DNA of 10,755 bases from Beroe ovata (Eukaryota > Ctenophora > Nuda > Beroida > Beroidae): the NCBI GenBank assembly GCA_946803715.1, contig CAMPET010000007.1, positions 689,332-700,086 on the forward strand, read 5' to 3'. The notes under the pieces are model-generated. The model had not been told where the DNA came from. It saw nothing but the letters and a program-made list of their open reading frames with translations, and ran no database searches. Shown here piece after piece: positions 6,801 to 10,755 of this stretch (positions within the stretch are counted from its first letter, which is position 1; each line of letters opens with the position of its first letter). The position numbers and the translations under genes are program-made.

Positions 6801-8429
6801 GAGCCACGAGGCTGTACAATTACTATAGTGTGTCCTCACAGAGAGGGAGAGTCAGTGGGACATGGTTAATGGTAATGAACTCTGCAGTGTCTGCTACTCC
6901 CAGTCTCCACTCCCCGTCTCCCGCCTCTCTCCCAGTCTCTTCTTCTCTCCCAGTCTTTCCTCCCCACTCCTCAGTCCCCAGTCCCACTGTAGTTATTATA
7001 CTGGAGTATAACTCTTTGTGTGACCTGTGTGGAGAAACAGCAGTGTGGAGCCTGGGTAAATGCACACGCTCGTGTGATAGACTGTGTTTGTAGGGAGCCA
7101 GAGGGGGTCAGGGATTACCTGATAAATGAGTGCCGGAACACCATGACTACTGGATTTATAGCCGACTTTGTAACATTGCTGTAGTCTGATCCATAATATA
7201 TAGTCTGATTCATAGGCAGTCTGATACCAGTCTGACCAACTTTCTCTGTCAACTACTTCATCGATCATGGTGTTATCAGTCCGCACACTCACTACCTTCG
7301 GGTGCTATCGTGTGCGTCCCTCAGAGAATATTGTTGCGTTATAAAATACCAAAACATTATCTACTACCATTGTGACATTATCAAGACATTTATATTGAAC
7401 TGTCACATGTCCATGTATATTAAGTCATGATGTAATGCTTCTGTGAGAGTGTGTGTGTGTGTAATCTTAGAGAGTGAGGGGATTTGATTGGACCTCTGAA
7501 CCTTCTCAGTGGGTGATTTCATCTGTTACTTGTCGCATAGCGACAGCATGGTATTCACATTGAGCACCATATTAGGTAACGTCCACTGTTGTCAATATAG
7601 GAGATATGATCTAATCCTGATAACACGAGACTCTCCTCACTACTCCTCTTGTCACTATTCTCCAATACTCAATACTAACTCCTCACCACATTTCCCCCTC
7701 CTCATATCTCCAGCCTCGCGCCACTCCTCGAGGATTCCGTGCATTTCATTATCCTCAGTCCTCACCTCACTTCCTCTCACCAACCATCCTCACTTCCCCC
7801 TCACCCACTCTCCTCACTCCCCCTCACCCACTCTCCTCACTTCCCTTCATCACAGCCTCCCCTCACCCACTATCCTCATTCCTCACCCCCTCCTCCGCAG
7901 GAATATGAACAAGTATCACAGAGCAACTCCACCATGGAGCGTGAGATAGAACGGCTCCGACAGGAGCGACACAAGCTACAACAGACTCTCAACCAGCACC
8001 AGTGTGCACTCCAGCAGCAACAACAAATGAGGAGTCTGACCCACCTCAACAACCCCCGTCCCTCTTCCTCCGTGAGGGGGGGCCCTCTCAGACCATCTCC
8101 TGCCCAGGGCTTCCAACTTCAGCCTCGGGCTAGGGACGAAAGGGGGCAGGAGAATGTAAGGAGACTTTTCTGTACGTATATAAAGCATCTCATCATGTAT
8201 TTGCCGTTCTGAATTATAATCCCTTCATGTGTCAATACTCTTATTTCAGTTGTCTAAACGGTTTAGACAGCAACTTCAATTTAGGTTTAGTAAACCTAAA
8301 TTGAAGTGGTAGTTCCGATCACGTCAGGCCAAAAGTTAATTCACTTTTGTACAGGATCGAAGAGGAGCAAAGAAATTGAAGCTGAGAGTTGAAGAGGACG
8401 TGAGACTGAACTTACGTTTCAAATTTTGA
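1216..8429 (+). CDS. ATF3: ATF3/JDP2-like bZIP transcription factor, spliced gene (overall model)
   Basis: This is a five-exon model: one of two alternative first exons (1216-1251 or 2113-2130), then 5374-5595, 5815-5922, 7901-8155 and 8355-8429. All junctions are GT-AG and phase 0. The protein would be 231 or 225 residues, close to vertebrate ATF3 (about 181) plus a longer tail. Domains in order: a short alternative N-terminus; a Ser-rich segment with a VKxxLRxAI-like motif; an acidic then basic DNA-binding region with N-x7-R; a leucine zipper ending in the conserved His; and a Gln/Pro/Arg-rich tail. The family binds CRE/AP-1 DNA in the nucleus as homo- or heterodimers and acts in stress and immediate-early responses (known for the family). 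The basic region and zipper are certain. Membership of ATF3/JDP2 rather than Fos rests on the exon 2 motif and the Thr-Pro-Glu acidic lead-in. First exons and terminal exon are predictions. Confidence 0.8.
1609..1644. repeat. CA microsatellite between the two promoters
   Basis: Interrupted CA repeat. The rest of 1258-1790 shows no gene or clear element, apart from alternating CG runs at 1544-1552 and 1779-1792. Confidence 0.9.
1791..1990 (+). promoter_or_regulatory. Candidate promoter P2 (E-boxes and CCAAT boxes)
   Basis: CCAAT at 1791-1795 and 1868-1872 (as CCAATTGG), inverted CCAAT at 1913-1917, and CACGTG at 1834, 1848 (within GTCACGTGAT) and 1888 all lie in 130 bp. The block is just 3' of a CG-alternating stretch (1779-1792). 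Only a weak TATATG (1955-1960) is present, so this looks like a TATA-poor promoter starting near 1980-2000 and serving exon 1b. The architecture resembles P1, which suggests shared control. Confidence 0.45.
2095..2103 (+). promoter_or_regulatory. Two-codon upstream ORF ahead of exon 1b
   Basis: ATG CTA TAG lies 10 nt before the exon 1b ATG, with GAA before it. If transcription starts near 1980-2000 it is the first ATG of the leader and could lower or condition initiation at 2113. Short upstream ORFs are common in stress-response mRNAs. Function is inferred. Confidence 0.3.
2113..2130 (+). CDS. ATF3: Candidate alternative first coding exon 1b (6 codons)
   Basis: An ATG in a good context (CACCATGC, A at -3) opens MQPTSK. 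It runs to AAG|GTTTGT, a usable though not optimal donor at 2131, in phase 0. Joined to exon 2 at 5374 it gives a 225-residue protein. It lies about 220 bp below a block of E-boxes and CCAAT boxes, and is preceded by a two-codon upstream ORF (2095-2103). Without splicing the frame ends two codons past the donor, so the peptide makes sense only as a spliced exon. This is a prediction without homology support. Confidence 0.4.
2198..2255. repeat. 29-bp CG-rich tandem duplication
   Basis: Two 29-bp units (2198-2226, 2227-2255) differ at two positions, and a partial third begins CGCGATTCCGC. Each contains TTTGTCGCGGAAAAC and CCAAATTT. It lies 19 bp after N2179. It may be part of a dispersed element. 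Confidence 0.8.
2599..2715. repeat. 13-bp minisatellite, nine copies
   Basis: The unit CACTGCTTGGTCT is repeated nine times with substitutions only and no length change. Because 13 is not a multiple of three, the open frame across it is incidental. Confidence 0.9.
3576..3632. repeat. Impure CA-rich simple repeat
   Basis: CA repeats with interspersed A and TATA; open frames across it are low-complexity artefacts. Confidence 0.8.
3821..3922. repeat. GT microsatellite interrupted by N
   Basis: Long GT tract with N3866 inside it, ending in a GA run (3913-3922). The true length is unknown. Confidence 0.95.
4312..4442 (+). other. Possible tRNA-derived SINE relic
   Basis: TAGCGGAGCTGG (4319-4330) fits the Pol III A-box pattern TRGCNNAGNNGG and continues GTAGGGTGG like a tRNA D arm. 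GGTCCGAACTC (4429-4439) resembles a B box/T arm. Between them is an imperfect 18-bp tandem repeat (about 4341-4392, containing AGATAGTGGTTCAATTT). No closed acceptor or anticodon stem can be drawn, so it is not a functional tRNA gene. This could be chance. Confidence 0.25.
4593..5450 (+). repeat. 157-bp minisatellite carrying 3' splice-site motifs
   Basis: Near-identical 157-bp units start, at CTATCCGGG, at 4662, 4819, 4976 and 5133. A cut-short unit starts at 5290 (84 bp, interrupted by N5364), a final one at 5374 runs into exon 2, and a diverged short one sits at 4593. Each full unit ends with a pyrimidine tract, CACTAAC (a good branch-point match) and ACTCCCCCAG. That sequence is identical to the acceptor inferred for exon 2. 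Minus-strand open frames across the array are by-products of the repeat. The true copy number is uncertain because of the N. Confidence 0.9.
5374..5595 (+). CDS. ATF3: Exon 2: Ser-rich N-terminal region with ATF3-like VKxxLRxAI motif
   Basis: 74 codons lie between an acceptor (CCCCCAG at 5367-5373, with the N at 5364 just before it) and a GTGAAT donor at 5596; both ends are phase 0. The exon begins inside the last unit of the 157-bp minisatellite, so about its first 24 residues are repeat-derived. Unique sequence follows: a run of six Ser (exon residues 31-36), then [16 protein letters not shown] (40-55). As I recall it, vertebrate ATF3 has FVKEELRFAIQNKHL at the matching place, sharing V-K-x-x-L-R-x-A-I. 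That match fixes the frame and favours ATF3 over Fos. The frame through the repeat depends on a six-C run at about 5419-5424, where other units have five. If that C is an error, the true exon start lies elsewhere. The 3' half is secure; the exact 5' edge is less so. Confidence 0.68.
5596..5814 (+). other. Intron 2
   Basis: A 219-bp GT-AG phase-0 intron (GTGAAT ... TTTCAG) lies between the Ser-rich exon and the basic-region exon. It is AT-rich near 5630-5670 and holds no other recognisable feature. Confidence 0.8.
5815..5922 (+). CDS. ATF3: Exon 3: bZIP basic region (DNA binding)
   Basis: 36 codons are flanked by TTTCAG (ends 5814) and GTGAGT (5923), both phase 0. Residues 1-7 are LTPEEEE, the acidic lead-in seen in ATF3/Fos. 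Residues 8-29 form the basic region, with the core [12 protein letters not shown]. Asn16, Ala19, Ala20, Cys23 and Arg24 are the base- and backbone-contacting residues of AP-1/CREB-type bZIPs, with N-x7-R intact. The last positions (ITTTKK) lead into the zipper. The 108-nt length and phase-0 exit just before the first zipper heptad match the Fos/ATF3 exon organisation as I recall it. Ser21 is Jun-like where ATF3 and Fos have Ala. This is the most secure coding segment in the window. Confidence 0.95.
6717..6764. repeat. 24-bp tandem duplication
   Basis: Units 6717-6740 and 6741-6764 share TTCATTCATCACTGA and a related tail. No function is evident. Confidence 0.75.
6890..6988 (+). repeat. Pyrimidine-rich CTCCCAGTCT repeat inside intron 3
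   Basis: Irregular repeats of CTCCCAGTCT-like units form a pyrimidine tract of about 100 bp that ends in CCCACTGTAG (AG at 6991-6992). That is a plausible acceptor for a cassette exon. Confidence 0.6.
7621..7900 (+). repeat. Pyrimidine-rich minisatellite ending at exon 4 acceptor
   Basis: About 280 bp of almost pure C/T with scattered A. It includes two near-exact ~23-bp units of CCCTCACCCACTCTCCTCAC type (7798-7842) and a third diverged one near 7859. It ends exactly in the exon 4 acceptor. The exon 4 frame happens to stay open back to an ATG at 7739. Confidence 0.75.
7901..8155 (+). CDS. ATF3: Exon 4: leucine zipper and Gln/Pro/Arg-rich tail
   Basis: 85 codons follow a pyrimidine-rich acceptor (TCCTCCGCAG, ends 7900) and end at the consensus donor AAT|GTAAGG (8156). 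Counting from basic-region Arg24 in exon 3, the zipper d positions are Thr (exon 3 residue 34), then Val5, Met12, Leu19, Leu26 and His33 of this exon. Canonical ATF3 has L-L-L-L-L-H. The a positions keep Asn9, Ile16, Arg23 and Leu30, matching ATF3 in type. LNQH at residues 30-33 matches the family's L-x-x-H end. A run of five Gln (38-42) and a Pro/Arg/Ser-rich tail follow. ATG 7934, which encodes Met12, sits in ACCATGG, an excellent initiation context. Coding status is near certain. Use of the 3' donor is probable. Confidence 0.92.
8250..8312 (+). CDS. ATF3: Alternative terminal exon 5' (20 codons, overlaps palindromes)
   Basis: TTATTTCAG (ends 8249) is a good acceptor, also in phase 0 with the exon 4 donor. 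It would give [20 protein letters not shown] and TAG at 8310-8312, with a 94-nt intron. Most of this exon is two perfect hairpins (8251-8269 and 8274-8306), so splicing here may be hindered by RNA folding. It is offered as an alternative to the 8355 exon. Which is used cannot be told from sequence. Confidence 0.3.
   Translation: MSKRFRQQLQFRFSKPKLKW
8251..8269. repeat. Perfect 9-bp-stem hairpin at alternative acceptor
   Basis: TGTCTAAAC-G-GTTTAGACA, a perfect palindrome with one central base, begins two bases after the AG at 8248-8249. Confidence 0.95.
8274..8306. repeat. Perfect 33-bp palindrome (16-bp stem, 1-nt centre)
   Basis: Stems at 8274-8289 and 8291-8306 are exactly complementary around G8290. 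It stands four bases after the first hairpin and 48 bp before the 8354 acceptor. Confidence 0.97.
8355..8429 (+). CDS. ATF3: Exon 5: predicted terminal coding exon
   Basis: The acceptor CACTTTTGTACAG (ends 8354) opens a frame in phase 0 with the exon 4 donor. It gives [20 protein letters not shown] and four more residues, then TGA at 8427-8429. An AATAAA signal follows 57 nt after the stop, giving a very short 3' UTR. The Lys/Arg-rich start could serve as a nuclear-localisation patch (inference). Two competing ends exist: an upstream acceptor at 8249, and retention of intron 4 with a stop at 8210-8212. Confidence 0.55.
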   Translation, partial: DRRGAKKLKLRVEEDVRLNLRFKF

Positions 8430-8485
8430 AATCCACCCATCGCTATTCACTACTAGGACACTTTCTTTTATTAACTTTGTATTTG

Positions 8486-8491
8486 AATAAA
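8486..8491 (+). promoter_or_regulatory. AATAAA polyadenylation signal
   Basis: A canonical AATAAA lies 57 nt after the predicted TGA at 8427-8429, with T-rich sequence (TTTTATTAGACATTTTTATG) just downstream. It would serve any of the three possible C-terminal forms. Confidence 0.65.
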
Positions 8492-9185
8492 TTTTATTAG
8501 ACATTTTTATGATTATCACACTAAACAACTCTTCATCAAACACTTATTTCAAATTACTTGTATGTAACGGCTATTTTATATTCCCTGTTCTGATAACTGT
8601 CATAAACAGTGGTAGTGTCCAACATAGCTTACAACAGCCTAGCTTACTCCTTTATTAACATAACTTTTAACTGCCTGGAATCTGTTATTTAGGTTATCAA
8701 ACTGATAAGGTTATATAGGTATCAAACTGATTTTATCATTCATATCAAACATAAACTGATGGTTTTGTATGTATTTTTCATGGGTATTTACTTATTTATA
8801 ATTTCAACTTTGGGAATGGATTCATACATGCTTGGCTGTTTCACAGTGTGAGTGAGTGAGGACCAGCATGTTGGGGAGATTTTTTATTAAATGGGATCAA
8901 ATTGGTTTCTGTGTTACCAAGTTTGCACAGAATCAATTTTACGCTTATCTTATGCGGAAAGTTTTGAGATGTGAAAAGTACTATTTTTTATATTTTTAAT
9001 TTAATGATAGTCTGGATGAAATGAAATTGAAAAATCATATTCCGTTTCAATTAACATTCTCTGATACCCTGCTTTTCGCCGGTCTTTGACTCGAATCGCT
9101 GCGAAGAGCGAGTGTGATACATCGGTGGAGTTGGACTGTGAAGCGGCTTGCGTCAGAATAAGTTTGCGCATAACTGAGAGTGAGA
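8492..9185. other. AT-rich 3' flank, no gene recognised
   Basis: AT-rich sequence with a few short direct repeats (ATCAAACTGAT-like near 8696-8735). A GAATAAGTTTGCGC motif just before 9186 duplicates the start of the foldback. No coding, RNA or mobile-element signature is supported. Confidence 0.55.
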
Positions 9186-9523
9186 ATAAGTTTGCGCAAA
9201 ACGAAATTCTCGACAGGGCCGTCTATAATCAGCATCATCGATCGACAATAAGCACTGCTTTGTCAGATGTTACCTAACTTGTCAGATTTTATCTGACCTC
9301 AGTTTCTCGCGCGCGGCGCGCGCGCCTTCATGATCATCGAAGGCCGAAACAGTTTTCGGCCTTCGATGAAGGCGCGCTCGCGCGAGAAACAGGTCAGGTA
9401 ANCATCGAAGGCCTGTTTCGGCCTTCGATGAAGGTGCGCGCGCCGCGCGCAAGAAACAGTGGACAGATAACATCGGCCGGCAAAATAGACCCTGTCGAGA
9501 ATTTCGTCGCGCGCGCAACTTAT
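9186..9523. mobile_element. Nested GC-rich foldback element (MITE-like)
   Basis: Outer arms 9186-9226 and 9485-9523 are inverted repeats with an exact 18-bp core (9201-9218 against 9490-9507). Inner arms 9302-9350 and 9415-9457 pair over most of their length, with CG-alternating blocks. At the centre is an exact 15-bp stem with a 4-nt loop (9335-9349 and 9354-9368), and another 11-bp stem lies at 9403-9430. No ORF is present, so it would be non-autonomous. No clear target-site duplication is seen. N9402 lies inside, so the interior may be incomplete. Confidence 0.6.
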
Positions 9524-9632
9524 AAATATAAGTTAAAGTTTTGATTTCGCGGCGCGGCTTGCATTGCAGCGGTCTAGCATCGCCAGACAAGCCCATGCCT
9601 GTCTGCTGTCGAATTCGATGATAATCATGAAT

Positions 9633-9669
9633 ATCCTGGTTTCGCTTGCCCGGCGAGCGAAATCAGGAT
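9633..9669. repeat. 14-bp-stem hairpin
   Basis: Stems 9633-9646 and 9656-9669 pair at 13 of 14 positions, with one G.T pair, around a 9-nt GC-rich loop. Confidence 0.85.
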
Positions 9670-9830
9670 TCATCTGTCCCAGTCCACTATGACTAACACT
9701 CTGCCATGCCAGTGAAATGAGCATGTCGACAGGGAATCCTTAATTGCGACCAAGTTTGTGGATTTAATATCAAATTCAAATGCATACTTTATTGCTTATG
9801 ATTATCATAATAAGGATCATAATTAACCTT

Positions 9831-9859
9831 AGATTAACCTAATATTATAAGGTTAATCT
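9831..9859. repeat. AT-rich hairpin in a larger inverted repeat
   Basis: AGATTAACCT and AGGTTAATCT form a perfect 10-bp stem with a 9-nt loop. Flanks near 9812-9830 and 9880-9900 are also partly complementary (AGGATCATAATT against AATTATAATCCTGATCCT), suggesting a second, AT-rich foldback. Confidence 0.8.
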
Positions 9860-10465
9860 ACAAAAACATCATATTCATAATTATAATCCTGATCCTATGG
9901 TGGTTCGAATTAAATGATATTGATACAAATTCATGTATCAGTATGTCATGATGATGATGTTGAATCTTGATCACGTTTCATCGCTAATGACATTCACTTT
10001 ACATTTATAGCGTGTATTATATACCTACTGTATTGCGTGTTGAAAGCCCCTGCCTCTCTCTCCCTAGCTAACATAGCAACCATTTAATTCCGTTATGGAG
10101 AATTCATTCCGTAGTCCCATGCTTTAATTCCCCGGCTATTGACACGATTGCAGCAGGAATTTGTGTCTTGTCTTGTCCATGTAATATAATTGGACACATC
10201 CCCTCCCTCCCTCCAGTCTTTGGCATGCCACCCTATCGCACGATCGGAATTATACAGTTGCTTGAGATAATCCCCCTCCCGTGTGCTGTGTGTTAGTCTG
10301 AGACGAAACCTCCATTCGTTAGATTAGCTTGTTAAAAGCGTTTTCTCGACTGATTTCGGTTATTGGTGCGACCCAAATCAAAATTGGCCTTCATGCCAAC
10401 GATGATTCCGATGGCTTCAGCCCTTAATCGGCCACGCCCTTTTTTGCGTTTAGCGAAGCACCAAN
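9860..10465. other. No gene recognised
   Basis: Mixed-composition sequence with no supported exon, RNA gene or element, apart from a small CTCCCTCC run near 10200. A single N at 10465 precedes the CA repeat. Confidence 0.5.
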
Positions 10466-10486
10466 CACACACACACACACACACAC
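10466..10486. repeat. CA microsatellite after N
   Basis: CA repeat directly following N10465. The sequence 10487-10732 after it shows no gene. Confidence 0.95.
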
Positions 10487-10732
10487 TGGCTACATATAAT
10501 GATCAGCTATAAAGCTACTCACACAGTAGCTTGCGAGATCCCTCCCTTTCTATAATTTTCATAATTCTGACATACGAGGACAAGGCACATTTTAATCGAT
10601 TCTAAATTGTTGGATGCTGATCTCTGTAGTAGTATTGTAGTGGGGATAGAGAGCTGAGATGGCTAATCATTGCATGCGCCCTTGTGTTTCTCTCTTGCAT
10701 CATTTTCTCTCTGAATTTGTGTTCCTATCCTC

Positions 10733-10755
10733 TGTGTGTGTGTGTGTGTGTGTGT
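10733..10755. repeat. GT microsatellite at window end
   Basis: Pure GT repeat running off the right edge. Confidence 0.97.

Larger units (their letters stand above)
5923..7900 (+). other. Intron 3, splitting basic region from zipper
   Basis: A 1,978-bp GT-AG phase-0 intron. Its contents: a stretch of different composition at 6060-6420, possibly an old insertion but with no recognised ends; a TGACGTAA site at 6630-6637; a 24-bp imperfect tandem duplication at 6717-6764; a pyrimidine tract at 6890-6988 followed by a possible 63-nt cassette exon; four AGTCTGA-type repeats at 7183-7235; a short GT tract near 7449; and a long pyrimidine-rich repeat ending at the exon 4 acceptor. The intron position is the conserved one for Fos/ATF3-type genes. 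Confidence 0.85.
8156..8354 (+). other. Intron 4 (with retention option)
   Basis: A 199-bp intron runs from GTAAGG to TACAG. If retained, exon 4 reads on for 19 more codons to a TAA or TGA-type stop at 8210-8212, adding [18 protein letters not shown]. The piece RRLFxxxIK loosely resembles RNLFIQQIK near the ATF3 C-terminus as I recall it, so retention could be a genuine end. The intron also contains the alternative acceptor at 8249 and two perfect hairpins. Confidence 0.5.

Noticed and set aside
6794-7093. 99-codon plus-strand open frame.
   Set aside because: It spans the C/T-rich intronic repeat with no conserved domain; only the 63-nt segment 6993-7055 was kept as a weak cassette-exon candidate, because its boundaries look like splice sites.
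7739-7900. Upstream part of the open frame continuous with exon 4.
   Set aside because: Low-complexity pyrimidine repeat ending in a good acceptor at 7900; the conserved protein begins exactly there. Kept only as a speculative internal-start note.
7509-7949. 146-codon plus-strand open frame rich in Ser, Pro, His and Leu.
   Set aside because: It is translation of the C/T-rich intron repeat and runs across the exon 4 acceptor in a frame other than the zipper frame.
9282-9724. Minus-strand open frames of 104 and 63 codons.
   Set aside because: They run through the foldback palindrome and N9402; both strands are open because the sequence is palindromic and CG-rich.
1-10755. CRISPR array, bacterial operon, riboswitch or integrated virus.
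   Set aside because: No spaced direct repeats of CRISPR type, no compact tandem ORFs, no retroviral or viral protein motifs; the gene structure is eukaryotic.

Overview
The window is eukaryotic, almost certainly animal, genomic DNA. It is rich in dinucleotide microsatellites and minisatellites, and it holds a split gene with GT-AG introns, a TATA box, CCAAT boxes and an AATAAA signal. One protein-coding gene is well supported: a plus-strand bZIP transcription factor of the ATF3/JDP2/Fos branch. A sponge or other early-branching invertebrate would fit the compact gene and the degenerate family match, but the sequence does not prove the lineage.

Layout. 1-27 is a CA microsatellite and 28-540 shows no gene. 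541-1130 is a promoter-like block with six CACGTG E-boxes, a perfect TGACGTCA element, inverted CCAAT boxes and a TATA box. It leads to a possible first exon (coding 1216-1251). 1790-1985 is a second promoter-like block (three CACGTG, CCAAT boxes) ahead of another possible first exon (coding 2113-2130). Both first exons end in phase 0. Intron 1 holds several microsatellites, a 13-bp minisatellite, a possible tRNA-derived relic and a 157-bp minisatellite. Each unit of the 157-bp array carries a full 3' splice-site motif, and the last one (AG at 5372-5373) appears to be the working acceptor of exon 2.

Gene body. Exon 2 is 5374-5595. Exon 3, 5815-5922, is 108 nt and encodes the DNA-binding basic region. 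Exon 4, 7901-8155, encodes the leucine zipper. A terminal exon, 8355-8429, is followed by AATAAA at 8486. All junctions are phase 0, and the spliced protein is about 225-231 residues. Two other C-termini are possible: acceptor 8249, or retention of intron 4.

Downstream. 8500-10755 has no convincing gene. It contains a nested GC-rich foldback element (9186-9523), two further hairpins and terminal microsatellites.

Functional reading (inference). The gene would encode a stress-type, dimerising bZIP regulator that binds CRE/AP-1 sites. It may be controlled by bHLH-zip factors through the E-box cluster and by its own family through the CRE. The most unusual features are the tandemly multiplied splice acceptors and the palindromes at an alternative terminal acceptor.
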